DNA of 21,838 bases. Source: Bacteroidota bacterium. GTDB taxonomy: Bacteria; Bacteroidota; Ignavibacteria; SZUA-365. The notes below the pieces were generated by a model. That model was not told the DNA's origin, did not search any database, and was given only the letters and a program-made list of their open reading frames with translations. The DNA lies in assembly GCA_018224415.1 (NCBI GenBank), contig JAGTUZ010000244.1, positions 1 through 21,838 of the forward strand. The letters are read 5' to 3'. Position 1 is the first letter of the stretch. The number at the start of each line of letters is the position of its first letter. The position numbers and the translations under genes are program-made. Below are positions 6,681 through 14,602 of this stretch, piece by piece.

Positions 6681-9635
6681 TTACTTCATCTGGTCCAGTG
6701 AACGTTTGACTTCCACCTGCTCGAACGACTCGACCACATCACCGACCTTGATGTCGTTGAAGCCGGCCAGGCTGATGCCGCACTCGAAGCCGCTCTCGAC
6801 CTCGCGGACATCGTCCTTGAAGCGCTTGAGCGATTCGATCGAACCGGTGAACATGACAATGCCGTCGCGCAGCAGGCGGATCCGGCTGTTGCGGTTGATC
6901 TTGCCGTCCTGCACGTAGCAGCCCGCGATCGTACCCACCTTGGAGATCTTGAACACGTCGCGCACGAGGACGGTCGCGTTGACCTTCTCCTTGATCTCCG
7001 GACGCAACATGCCTTCAAGCGCGTTGCGCACATCCTCGATGGCGTCGTAAATGATTTCGTACATCCGGATATCGACGTCCTCGGTCTCGGCCAGCTTCCG
7101 GGCGTTGAGGTTCGGGCGGACGCGGAAGCCGATGATGATGGCATTGGAGGCGCTTGCAAGAAGGACGTCCGATTCCGAAATCGCTCCCACACTCTTGTGG
7201 ATCACGTCGATGCGTACTTCCGCGTTCGAGAGCTTGAGCAGCGAATCGCTCAGTGCCTCGACGGAACCGTCGACATCGCCCTTGACAACGATCGGAAGAT
7301 CCTGCACGCCGCCGAGCTTGATCTGCTCGGAGATGTCGTCGAGGGTTGTGCGACGCACACGGCGGAAATCCGATTCACGCTTGATCTGCTGGCGGTTCGT
7401 CGCCACCTCGCGAGCGGTGCGCTCGCCATCGACCACGGTGAAGTTGTCGCCCGCCTGCGGCGGACCATTGAACCCGAGCACCTGTACCGGCGTCGCCGGT
7501 GGGGCCTCTTCCACGCGGTTGCCGCGTTCGTCGAGCAATGCGCGTACCTTGCCGAACTCGTTGCCAGCGACGAACGAGTCGCCGACTTTCAGCGTGCCCT
7601 TCTGCACCAGTACCGTGGCCACGATGCCCTTGCCCTTGTCGAGCTCGGACTCAATCACCGTGCCGCGGGCCTCTCGTTCGGGATTCGCCTTGAGGTCGAG
7701 AATATCCGCCTCGAGCAGAATGCGGTCGAGCAGGTCTTCGATATTGATTCCTTCTTTCGCCGAAATCGGTACCGCGCCATACTTGCCGCCCCACTCCTCG
7801 ACCAGCAGGCCGCGGTCGGCGAGTTGCTGCTTGATTTTGTCGAGGTTGGCGTCGGTCTTGTCGATCTTGTTGATCGCGATAACGATTGGTACGCGGGCCG
7901 CCTGTGCGTGACTGATCGCCTCTACGGTCTGCGGCATCACGCTGTCGTCTGCCGCGACCACGAGCACAACGATGTCCGTCACCTGGGCGCCGCGGGCACG
8001 CATGGCGGTGAAGGCCTCGTGACCCGGTGTGTCGAGGAACGTAATCTTGCGCTCGCTTTCCAGCGTGACCGTGTACGCACCGATATGCTGTGTGATGCCG
8101 CCGCTTTCGCCCGCAACCACATTGGTCTTGCGGATGAAATCGAGCAGCTTGGTCTTTCCGTGGTCGACATGGCCCATGATGGTGACGATAGGCGGACGCG
8201 TTTGCAGCGTCTCTTCCTCGTCCGCGACGTCGACCAGATCCTCATCGACCACCTCTTCGTATGCCTGCACCTCGAAACCGAATTCCGACGCCACCAGTTC
8301 GATGGTCTCCATGTCGAGTCGTTGGTTGATCGAGGCCATGACGCCGAGGCCGATAAGCGAACCGATCACCTGGTTGACACCCACATTCATGAACCCGGCG
8401 ATTTCGCTCACGGTCGCGAATTCATGGATGCGCATGATCTGCTTGTCGCGCTCGTGCTGCTCGGACTCTCGCAGATGCTCCTCCTCGCGGCGGGCGCGCT
8501 TGCGTTTGCGCAAGGCGGAGCGTTGCGAAACCGGTCCCATGTCGGACATGGACGCGATGGTTTTCTTGATCGCACTGGCGACTTCGGCCTGATCCACCTC
8601 GCGCGGCCGGCCCTTCTTGGCGCGTTTCTTGCGAAGCTCTGCCTCGCTGCTTTCTTCGGTGCCACCCGGACGCACCACTTTCTTTTTCTTTTTCTTCTTG
8701 CGGCGCTGGGCTTCGCTTTCTCCGCCTTCTGCCGCGGTCTTTTCGTCTTTTTTCGCCTTGTCGCCACCTGGAGCCTGGTCGAGATCTATTTTCCCCATCA
8801 CCGTCAGGCCGCGCATCTTGGGCATGCTTGCCTCGATGCTCAGATCGACTTCTTCTTTCTTTTTCTTGCGCGGCTCGGCCTCGGGCTGCGCCTTTGCTTC
8901 CTCCGCCGGAGGCTGTACGGTTTCTTCCTTTTTCGCTACCGGGGTTGCTTCAGCCTTCCGGGCAGGCGGCTTGCTGGTTTCTTCCGCGACCGGTGCGGTC
9001 TCGCCGGCTTCCGCGTCCTTGGCTTTCGCTCCGGCTGCCTTGGCTTTCGCTCCGGCTGCCTTGGCCTTCGCTTCGTCGTCCTTGGCTTTCGCTTCAACGG
9101 CCTTGGCTTTCGCTTCGTCTTCCTTGGCTTTCGCTTCGTCTTCCTTGGCTTTCGCTTTGACGGTCTCGGCTTTCGCTTTGACGGTCTCGGCTTTCGCTTC
9201 GGCGGTCTCGGTTTCCGCTTCGGCGGTTACCGGTTCGTCCACCGCGGCTTCTTCTGACGCGGTCGGTGCTTCCACGGTTTCGGGCTGGGCTGCGGGGGCC
9301 TCGGCTTGCTCGACAGGGGATTCGGGCTTTTTCTCTTCCGGCTTTTTCGTCACCTCGGGAGCGGGGCTGTCCGCCGCCTCCTCGGGATGCTCTTCTCCCC
9401 TGCGCTTGCGGTCAAGCTCGTCAAACTCCTTGCGCTTCCGGGCATGGCGTTCGGCGTCGGTCTTTTCCTTTTTGTAATGCTTCTCGATCAGTTCAAGCAT
9501 GTCCGCGTCGATAGTGGACATGTGGTTCTTGACCTCAAACCCCCGTTTGGTCAGGAATTCCGTCAGCGTGTCGTGGGAAAGATTGAACTCTTTCGCAACC
9601 TTGTACAACCGTTTTTTGGTCTTGTTATCCGTCAC
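6681..9635 (-). CDS. infB: Translation initiation factor IF-2
   Basis: IF-2 is the GTPase that brings initiator tRNA to the 30S subunit and promotes subunit joining. The 984 residues comprise an N-terminal IF2N module (about 1-55), a long charged linker, a second IF2N-like region (about 400-455), the GTPase domain and the C-terminal tRNA-binding domains. GTPase motifs are GHVDHGKT (488-495), GITQHIGA (513-520), DTPGHE (535-540), NKID (589-592) and SAK (625-627). The linker holds ten Ala/Lys/Glu heptads (137-206) and a run of seven lysines near 313-319. The GTG at 9635 is chosen because it yields a complete first IF2N module (KRLYKVAKEFNLSHDTL); the first ATG is at codon 39. No clear Shine-Dalgarno is visible. 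Confidence 0.98.
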   Translation of the reverse strand: MTDNKTKKRLYKVAKEFNLSHDTLTEFLTKRGFEVKNHMSTIDADMLELIEKHYKKEKTDAERHARKRKEFDELDRKRRGEEHPEEAADSPAPEVTKKPEEKKPESPVEQAEAPAAQPETVEAPTASEEAAVDEPVTAEAETETAEAKAETVKAKAETVKAKAKEDEAKAKEDEAKAKAVEAKAKDDEAKAKAAGAKAKAAGAKAKDAEAGETAPVAEETSKPPARKAEATPVAKKEETVQPPAEEAKAQPEAEPRKKKKEEVDLSIEASMPKMRGLTVMGKIDLDQAPGGDKAKKDEKTAAEGGESEAQRRKKKKKKKVVRPGGTEESSEAELRKKRAKKGRPREVDQAEVASAIKKTIASMSDMGPVSQRSALRKRKRARREEEHLRESEQHERDKQIMRIHEFATVSEIAGFMNVGVNQVIGSLIGLGVMASINQRLDMETIELVASEFGFEVQAYEEVVDEDLVDVADEEETLQTRPPIVTIMGHVDHGKTKLLDFIRKTNVVAGESGGITQHIGAYTVTLESERKITFLDTPGHEAFTAMRARGAQVTDIVVLVVAADDSVMPQTVEAISHAQAARVPIVIAINKIDKTDANLDKIKQQLADRGLLVEEWGGKYGAVPISAKEGINIEDLLDRILLEADILDLKANPEREARGTVIESELDKGKGIVATVLVQKGTLKVGDSFVAGNEFGKVRALLDERGNRVEEAPPATPVQVLGFNGPPQAGDNFTVVDGERTAREVATNRQQIKRESDFRRVRRTTLDDISEQIKLGGVQDLPIVVKGDVDGSVEALSDSLLKLSNAEVRIDVIHKSVGAISESDVLLASASNAIIIGFRVRPNLNARKLAETEDVDIRMYEIIYDAIEDVRNALEGMLRPEIKEKVNATVLVRDVFKISKVGTIAGCYVQDGKINRNSRIRLLRDGIVMFTGSIESLKRFKDDVREVESGFECGISLAGFNDIKVGDVVESFEQVEVKRSLDQMK
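9018..9227 (-). repeat. Ten tandem 21-bp units encoding the IF-2 linker heptads
   Basis: Ten units of 21 bases begin at 9018, 9039, 9060, 9081, 9102, 9123, 9144, 9165, 9186 and 9207. On the + strand each starts with a version of CTTGGCTTTCGCT followed by eight variable bases; units near the high-coordinate end are more diverged. They encode residues 137-206 of IF-2 as seven-residue blocks such as EDEAKAK and AAGAKAK. Neighbouring units are often identical, suggesting recent in-frame duplication. Confidence 0.9.
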
Positions 9636-9658
9636 TGCGATTTTGCCGGTACTGCGTG

Positions 9659-9712
9659 AAAAAAAAAGTGAATCAGGGCGGAAAGTCCGCCGGACCGCGA
9701 GACTCGACGCGG
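9659..9712 (-). promoter_or_regulatory. Hairpins and T9 run between nusA and infB
   Basis: Two small inverted repeats lie in the 78-base gap: CCGCG/CGCGG (9695-9699 with 9708-9712) and a 6-bp stem with a 3-base loop (9677-9691). On the - strand the second is followed by nine mixed bases and then nine Ts (9667-9659). The T run is too far from the stem for a textbook terminator, but the arrangement could cause partial termination or processing before infB. Confidence 0.3.
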
Positions 9713-9713
9713 C

Positions 9714-10982
9714 TTATTCGTCGTCGGTAAAGGCCTTCTTCATCTCGACGACGATTTCGTTGATCTTCTCGATGCTGATGCCAGGAACCTTCGAAAGAAG
9801 ATCCGACACCGGTGCGAGGATCACGTCATTGGCCGTATGATATCCGGCACTGACCAGGGTGTTGATCAGTTCCTCGCCGAATTCGGGAATGAACTCGTTG
9901 AGTTCGATTTCGTACTCCGCCATGGTCTTGGTGATTTCCTCGCCTTCCTTGACGATCTCGATGCGGAAAGCGGTGAGTTCCGATGCCAGACGAATGTTCT
10001 GTCCGTTGCGGCCGATCGCCAGCGAGGCCTGTTCGGTATCGACGTGCACCTTGGCGGTCATCGTGCTGCGGTCGATCCTGACGTCGATAAGTTTCGCCGG
10101 TGCCAGCGCCCGCTGGATGAACAGATGCGTGTCGTCGGTCCAGTTGATGACGTCGATGTTTTCGTTGTTGAGCTCGCGCACGATGGCATGGATGCGCACG
10201 CCTTTCATGCCGACGCAGGCGCCGACGGCGTCGATGCGGTCATCATGCGACTCGACGGCGACCTTGGCGCGTTCACCCGGCTCGCGGGCGATTTTCCGGA
10301 TGGAAATCACACCGTCGTAGATCTCGGGAATTTCCTGTTCGAACAGTTTCTGGAGGAAAAGATTCGCGGCGCGGGAAACGATGACCATCGGCATGCCGCT
10401 GCCCTTGCGAACGACTTCCTTGATGACACAACGAATGACGTCGCCCTTGCGGTAGCGTTCCTTGCCGATCTGTTCCGATTTCGGCAGGATCAACTCCGTG
10501 CGATTATGGTTGATCAGCACGTCGTTGCGCCGGACCTGGTACACGTCGCCCACAACGATGTCACCGACCTTGTCGGAGTATTCGTCGTGAATGAGATCCT
10601 TCTCGATCTCCTTGATGCGCTGGTTGAGATTCTGCTTCGCGGTGGAAACCAGACGACGCCCGAACTCCGCGAGATTGATGATCTCGACATATTCCTCGCC
10701 GACCTCGAGTTCCTCGCCCGATTTCTCACGCGCGGTCACGATGTCGACTTGCATCGTCGGATCCTCGACCTCCTCGACCACTTCGCGGATGAGAAAAATC
10801 TCGATATCGCCTTTGTCCATGTTCACGACGATCTCGTAATTGGCTTCCGCGCCGTACTTCTTCTTGACCATCATGCCAAAGATGTCCTCGATCACCGAGA
10901 TGAGGCGATCGCGGTCTATGCCCTTCTCGCGCACCATCTGGCTGAACGATTCAACGATTTCACTATTCATACTGCGGCTCAT
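9714..10982 (-). CDS. nusA: Transcription termination/antitermination factor NusA
   Basis: NusA binds RNA polymerase and nascent RNA and controls pausing, termination and antitermination. The 422 residues show the N-terminal polymerase-binding domain (about 1-130), an S1 domain (about 137-204), KH1 with loop GMKG at 258-261, KH2 with loop GRNG at 324-327, and one C-terminal helix-hairpin-helix segment (about 380-417, LLSKVPGISIEKINEIV). It lacks the two acidic repeats of E. coli NusA, which is common outside Proteobacteria. The ATG at 10982 is supported by AGGAG a few bases upstream; a second ATG four codons later lacks such a site. It follows rimP by 46 bases. Confidence 0.97.
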   Translation of the reverse strand: MSRSMNSEIVESFSQMVREKGIDRDRLISVIEDIFGMMVKKKYGAEANYEIVVNMDKGDIEIFLIREVVEEVEDPTMQVDIVTAREKSGEELEVGEEYVEIINLAEFGRRLVSTAKQNLNQRIKEIEKDLIHDEYSDKVGDIVVGDVYQVRRNDVLINHNRTELILPKSEQIGKERYRKGDVIRCVIKEVVRKGSGMPMVIVSRAANLFLQKLFEQEIPEIYDGVISIRKIAREPGERAKVAVESHDDRIDAVGACVGMKGVRIHAIVRELNNENIDVINWTDDTHLFIQRALAPAKLIDVRIDRSTMTAKVHVDTEQASLAIGRNGQNIRLASELTAFRIEIVKEGEEITKTMAEYEIELNEFIPEFGEELINTLVSAGYHTANDVILAPVSDLLSKVPGISIEKINEIVVEMKKAFTDDE

Positions 10983-11028
10983 GATGCTCTCCTACATTGC
11001 GCAGAGTGTAAACAGGTCATTTGATTTC

Positions 11029-11526
11029 CTAGAGAACGGCGACGATAGTCGCTTTTTCCACGTGTTCGAACGGGACCGGAAGGCCACCCGCGCCTTGGCT
11101 GACAACAAGCTGCTCGTCGCTCGCATCGAGAATACGACCCTCGATCTGCCGTGCCTCGTCGGTCCCTTGAAGGATGAGTCGCACGGTGCGGCCAATGTGC
11201 CGGCGGTACTGCCACGGATAACGCAGGGGACGGTCAAGACCCGGAGAGGACACCACCAACTGGTAGACTCCTGTCAGAGAACCTGTCTCTTCTACCGCGG
11301 TGCCGATGCTTCGGCTCAGTTCCGCGAGCAGGTCTGCGGTGATGCCTTCCTCCGTGTCCACAAACACCTCGAGGATCTGCCGGCGTGCAAGCGGACGGAG
11401 TGAAAACTCCACCAGATGCGCACCAGCGGCTTCGACGAGGGCTTCGATATGGGATTGCAGTGACTCCGTGACTTCGGCCTGAGGTTCTGAAACTCCGTAT
11501 AATAAAAAATGCGGGATTGGCCCCAC
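11029..11526 (-). CDS. rimP: Ribosome maturation factor RimP
   Basis: RimP assists early 30S assembly. From the chosen start it has 165 residues, typical for the family. It shows the N-terminal alpha/beta domain (LQSHIEALVEAAGAHLVEFSL, then RRQILEVFVDTEEGIT), the hallmark VVSSPGLDRPL, and a C-terminal Sm-like barrel (IGRTVRLILQ to the end). The start is uncertain. Longer readings run into sequence upstream of a good promoter and are Arg/Ser-rich, so they are unlikely. GTG at 11526-11524 is the only in-frame conventional start close to the domain. It has no Shine-Dalgarno and would sit only a few bases from the predicted transcript start. It is the first gene of the cluster and diverges from smpB. 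Confidence 0.93.
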   Translation of the reverse strand: MGPIPHFLLYGVSEPQAEVTESLQSHIEALVEAAGAHLVEFSLRPLARRQILEVFVDTEEGITADLLAELSRSIGTAVEETGSLTGVYQLVVSSPGLDRPLRYPWQYRRHIGRTVRLILQGTDEARQIEGRILDASDEQLVVSQGAGGLPVPFEHVEKATIVAVL

Positions 11527-11539
11527 ATTCAGACTCGTA

Positions 11540-11568
11540 AATATAGACGAAAAAGATCTCACTTGCAA
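11540..11568 (-). promoter_or_regulatory. Promoter for the rimP-pnp cluster
   Basis: On the - strand TTGCAA (11568-11563) and TATATT (11545-11540) are separated by 17 bases. The second element continues as TATATTTA, close to the TAnnTTTG element described for Bacteroidota promoters. It lies in an AT-rich pocket between two divergent genes. The predicted transcript start, about 11534-11532, falls only 6-8 bases before the rimP GTG. Confidence 0.65.
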
Positions 11569-11635
11569 TTGTCCGCAGGTCTTTTTTCTTTTGGAATCCA
11601 GCATTTTCGCCGTTATCACTTCGCGGATCACTCGA

Positions 11636-12091
11636 ATGAACGCAGAGAAAGACAGTGTCCGACATATCCTCACCAACCGCCGCGCGCGGCACGAGTATCT
11701 CGTCCTGGAGACGCTCGAGGTCGGCATTGCGTTGCTGGGCACGGAAGTGAAGTCCGCACGCGCGGGGAAAATCAACCTGATGGATGCCTACGCCACGGTG
11801 CAAAACGGCGAGCTGTTCATGTACAACATGCACATCAGTCCCTTCGACAAAGGCAACATTTTCAACCACGACCCCATGCGTGTGCGCAAGCTCCTGGCCA
11901 GAAAAAAGGAAATCCGCAAGCTCGAGCAGAAGGTGAACGAGAAAGGATTAACGCTGATTCCCATGCAGCTGTACTTCCTAGGCAGACATCTGAAAATCGA
12001 ACTTGGCGTCTGCCGCGGAAAAAAGACCTACGACAAACGGCACGCACTCAAGGAACGCGACACACGCCGCGATATGGAACGGCAGATGTAG
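11636..12091 (+). CDS. smpB: SsrA-binding protein SmpB
   Basis: SmpB binds tmRNA and delivers it to stalled ribosomes for trans-translation. The 151 residues match the family from end to end: RARHEYLVLETLEVGIALLG, then GTEVKSARAGKINLMDAYA, the HDPMRVRKLL segment, and the C-terminal GKKTYDKRHALKERD tail that enters the ribosomal A site. The ATG at 11636 is chosen; an in-frame TTG at 11591 would add residues unlike SmpB. The upstream sequence CGGATCACTCGA offers little Shine-Dalgarno. It is probably first in an operon with tyrS and the arginine decarboxylase. The tmRNA gene itself is not in this window. Confidence 0.97.
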   Translation: MNAEKDSVRHILTNRRARHEYLVLETLEVGIALLGTEVKSARAGKINLMDAYATVQNGELFMYNMHISPFDKGNIFNHDPMRVRKLLARKKEIRKLEQKVNEKGLTLIPMQLYFLGRHLKIELGVCRGKKTYDKRHALKERDTRRDMERQM

Positions 12092-12124
12092 CCAGCGAAC
12101 GGCAGATGCAACGTACGGTAGATG
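12077..12124 (+). repeat. Short direct repeat across the smpB stop codon
   Basis: GAACGGCAGATG occurs at 12077-12088, immediately before the smpB TAG, and again at 12097-12108. A third version (GTACGGTAGATG) lies at 12113-12124. Spacings are 20 and 16 bases. It looks like a small local duplication of the smpB 3' end. Confidence 0.7.
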
Positions 12125-12230
12125 TAACACGCCGCCTGGCAGAGCGCCGCATCGGATGTCCCGAGCGGACACAAGAACCGTGCAACCGTCAGGTGCACGC
12201 AATAACGAGAAGCACGCAATCGTGAGTACC

Positions 12231-13442
12231 ATGCACTTTCCCCCGATCAACGAACAGATGGACGTCATCCGACGCGGGACGTCTGAAATCATTCCCGAGG
12301 AAGAACTTGTCCGCAAGCTCGAGAAATCCCTCGAAAGCGCTTCTCCCCTCAACATCAAGCTCGGCTGCGATCCGAGCCGTCCCGATCTGCACCTCGGCCA
12401 TTCGGTGGTGCTGCGCAAGATGCGGCAGTTCCAGGACCTCGGCCACAAGGCCATCCTCATCGTCGGCGACTTCACCGGCATGATCGGCGACCCCACGGGC
12501 AAAAACAAAACCCGCCCTTCCCTCACCCTGGACGATACACGTGCAAATGGGCAGTCGTATTTCGAACAGGCCTCGAAAATACTTGACATCGACCATGTCG
12601 ACATCCGATACAATTCCGATTGGCTGGCGCCGATGACGTTCGAAGACGTCATCAAGCTCGCAGCGCGCTACACCGTCGCGCGCATGCTCGAGCGCGACGA
12701 ATTCGAGAAGCGGTACCGCAACCAGGAGCCGATCAGCATCCACGAATTCCTCTATCCCCTCGCCCAGGCGATGGACAGCGTGGCGATCCGCTCGGATGTG
12801 GAACTGGGCGGCACCGACCAGAAATTCAACCTCCTCGTGGGACGGGAAATCCAGCGTGAATACGGACAGGTGCCACAGGTGATTCTCACCATGCCCCTGC
12901 TGGAAGGCACCGACGGCGTCGAGAAGATGAGCAAGTCGCTCGACAATTACGTGGCCTTCAACGATACGGCCGAGGACATGTACGGAAAGACCCTCTCCAT
13001 TCCTGACCCGCTCATCCTCCCGTGGTTCCGCCTCGTCACCGACACGCCGGACGAGCGCGTCGCGGAGATCGCCAGCGCCATGGAGCGGGGGGAAAATCCC
13101 CGGGATTTCAAGCGCGAGCTGGCCCGCACCATCGTTGCCGCGTACTATGACGCCCCGCATTCCCTGAAGGCGGAAGAGCATTTCGACCGTGTCATCAAAA
13201 ACAAGATGGCCCCTGAAGATATTGATGTCTTTGAGCTTGCCAAAGACAGTGATACATTACTGCTTGATGTGCTCCTCGAGGCGGGTCTTGTTCAGTCCAA
13301 GGGAGAAGGCCGCCGTCTGATGCAGCAGTCCGCCGTAAGCATCGGCGACGACCGCATCACCGATCCGCTTTTCCCTGTGCCCGCCGGGGAGTGTATCGTC
13401 AAGGTGGGCAAACGCCGGTTTGTCCGCATCGTCCGTATCTGA
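12231..13442 (+). CDS. tyrS: Tyrosyl-tRNA synthetase
   Basis: This class I synthetase charges tRNA-Tyr. From ATG at 12231 it has 403 residues. The Rossmann catalytic domain has the HIGH-type motif HLGH at 54-57 and KMSKS at 232-236, with GGTDQKFNLLVGR (193-205) in the tyrosine-binding region. A C-terminal S4 RNA-binding domain starts near 340 (LLEAGLVQSKGEGRRLMQQ). A GTG at 12222 is an alternative start giving three more residues; it has GAGAAG nine bases upstream, so it may be the true one. The canonical KMSKS and lack of a long extra domain resemble the TyrZ-like branch. It follows smpB by about 140 bases and leads into the next gene with a 37-base gap. Confidence 0.97.
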   Translation: MHFPPINEQMDVIRRGTSEIIPEEELVRKLEKSLESASPLNIKLGCDPSRPDLHLGHSVVLRKMRQFQDLGHKAILIVGDFTGMIGDPTGKNKTRPSLTLDDTRANGQSYFEQASKILDIDHVDIRYNSDWLAPMTFEDVIKLAARYTVARMLERDEFEKRYRNQEPISIHEFLYPLAQAMDSVAIRSDVELGGTDQKFNLLVGREIQREYGQVPQVILTMPLLEGTDGVEKMSKSLDNYVAFNDTAEDMYGKTLSIPDPLILPWFRLVTDTPDERVAEIASAMERGENPRDFKRELARTIVAAYYDAPHSLKAEEHFDRVIKNKMAPEDIDVFELAKDSDTLLLDVLLEAGLVQSKGEGRRLMQQSAVSIGDDRITDPLFPVPAGECIVKVGKRRFVRIVRI

Positions 13443-13468
13443 TCACCCATTTTTTTCACCCTCTCACC

Positions 13469-13482
13469 GGAGATTGCAATTG
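13469..13482 (+). promoter_or_regulatory. Ribosome binding site deciding a TTG start
   Basis: GGAG at 13469-13472 is followed by seven bases and then TTG (13480-13482). This spacing supports initiation of the arginine decarboxylase gene at TTG, because no ATG or GTG lies near the conserved N-terminus. Confidence 0.7.
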
Positions 13483-14025
13483 TTCGTACCCAAGAGAATC
13501 TACTTCACCAAAGGCGTCGGCCGTCACAAGGACTACCTGCAGTCGTTCGAGCTCGCCCTGCGCGATGCCGATCTGGAGCAGCAGAATCTCGTGACCGTGT
13601 CCAGCATCTTTCCGCCGAACTGCAAGATTATCAGCAAGAACGTCGGAGCGAAAGTGCTGCAGCCCGGACAAATCACCTTCGTGGTCATGGCCCGAAACGC
13701 CACCAACGAAGCGAACCGTCTGATCGCATCGTCCATGGGCGCCGCGATCCCGAACGATGGTACGACTTACGGATATCTTTCCGAGCACCATCCCTACGGC
13801 GAAACACAGAAAGTCGCCGGAGAATACGCTGAAGACCTCGCCGCCACCATGCTCGCCACGACGCTTGGCGTCGACTTCAACCCCGATCAGGCTTGGGACG
13901 AACGGGAGCAGGTGTACAAAGCCAGCGGCAAGATTTTCAAGTCCTTTAACGTGACCCAGTCCGCCGAAGGGCGCCTCGGCCTCTGGACCACAGTCCTTGC
14001 CTGTGCCGTCCTTCTTCCGGATTGA
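13480..14025 (+). CDS. Pyruvoyl-dependent arginine decarboxylase
   Basis: This family converts arginine to agmatine, a route into polyamines, with a covalent pyruvoyl group instead of PLP. From the TTG start it has 181 residues, the usual size. It begins FVPKRIYFTKGVGRHKDYLQ and carries SSIFPPNCKII and LIASSMGAAIPND. The Ser84-Ser85 pair in the latter is where the proenzyme is expected to cut itself, turning Ser85 into the pyruvoyl group and leaving beta and alpha chains. A C-terminal VTQSAEGRLGLWTTVLA is also typical. It is third in the probable smpB-tyrS operon and is followed by a strong terminator. Other agmatine pathway genes are not in the window, so the pathway link rests on the family alone. 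Confidence 0.93.
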   Translation: MFVPKRIYFTKGVGRHKDYLQSFELALRDADLEQQNLVTVSSIFPPNCKIISKNVGAKVLQPGQITFVVMARNATNEANRLIASSMGAAIPNDGTTYGYLSEHHPYGETQKVAGEYAEDLAATMLATTLGVDFNPDQAWDEREQVYKASGKIFKSFNVTQSAEGRLGLWTTVLACAVLLPD

Positions 14026-14046
14026 CACTGTCCCCCCCCCAGGAAT

Positions 14047-14078
14047 AAAAAAAGGCTGCCTCACGGCAGCCTTTTTTT
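14047..14078. terminator. Bidirectional intrinsic terminator
   Basis: A perfect 14-bp inverted repeat (seven As plus GGCTGCC, loop TCAC, GGCAGCC plus seven Ts) gives a GC stem with a T run on either strand. It lies between convergent genes, the arginine decarboxylase on + and the thioesterase on -, and should stop both transcripts. Confidence 0.95.
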
Positions 14079-14127
14079 GTGGTGACGAACACGTATTCAA
14101 CGGATGGAAGCGATCACCACGGCATAC

Positions 14128-14574
14128 TCAACCTTCCGCAAAAAGGACGTTTGTGCCCTCGTATTCCTGAATGCGTTCTCTGAGCGCTTCGGGAACGCGC
14201 GCGGGACGGTTGCTCTTTTCGTCGACATGCACAAAGACATGCTCTGCGCGCGCCGCAGCGGTACCGTCGGCCTTTCGCGCGACATGCTCGAAGGCGATGC
14301 TTGAATTCCGCACCTGCACGATGCGTGTGAGGATGGTGAGTTCCTCGTCGAAGACGGCCGGTGCGAAATAGTCGCAGGCGTTGCGCACGATGAAGAACCT
14401 GTCGTGCGTGACGAAGGTCTCTTCATCGACCGGGATACCGATCGCGCGGATGTACTCGACTCGCGCTTCCTCGAAGAAATAAAAATAGGCCAGGTTGTGC
14501 ACGACGTTCATGCGATCGACGTGATGGAAACGCACGCGGATGGGATGGCGGTGGCGAAACTGGTCGTCTGTCAT
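14128..14574 (-). CDS. Acyl-CoA thioesterase, hot-dog fold (4HBT/YbgC-like)
   Basis: Members of this family hydrolyse acyl-CoA or similar thioesters. The 148 residues start MTDDQFRHRHPIRVRFHHVD and contain the signature region VDRMNVVHNLAYFYFFEEAR, with Asp20 in the position of the usual catalytic acid, followed by the long helix and strands of a hot-dog domain (ACDYFAPAVFDEELTILTRI, IAFEHVARKADG, ARAEHVFVHVD). The ATG at 14574 is supported by GAGGAC about six bases upstream. It lies 28 bases after the threonine aldolase gene and is last in the operon. The exact substrate cannot be read from sequence. Confidence 0.9.
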   Translation of the reverse strand: MTDDQFRHRHPIRVRFHHVDRMNVVHNLAYFYFFEEARVEYIRAIGIPVDEETFVTHDRFFIVRNACDYFAPAVFDEELTILTRIVQVRNSSIAFEHVARKADGTAAARAEHVFVHVDEKSNRPARVPEALRERIQEYEGTNVLFAEG

Positions 14575-14602
14575 ATGCTTGTCCTCATCATCGAGTGGAT
14601 AA

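Noticed and set aside
9018..9227. CRISPR-like regular repeat array
   Set aside because: The units are contiguous with no unique spacers, all multiples of three, and lie inside infB.
7197..9257. Long open frame on the + strand across infB
   Set aside because: It mirrors IF-2, and its repetitive Phe/Gly/Leu end is just the reverse reading of the Ala/Lys repeat.
9837..11024. Open frame on the + strand across nusA
   Set aside because: Antisense shadow of NusA; composition is Asp/His/Val-rich without domains.
11591..11635. Upstream TTG start for smpB
   Set aside because: The added residues do not resemble SmpB, and the sequence overlaps the promoter region.
14032..14040. Run of nine Cs after the arginine decarboxylase
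   Set aside because: It is a plain homopolymer outside any gene; it could be a sequencing-length error but affects no reading frame.
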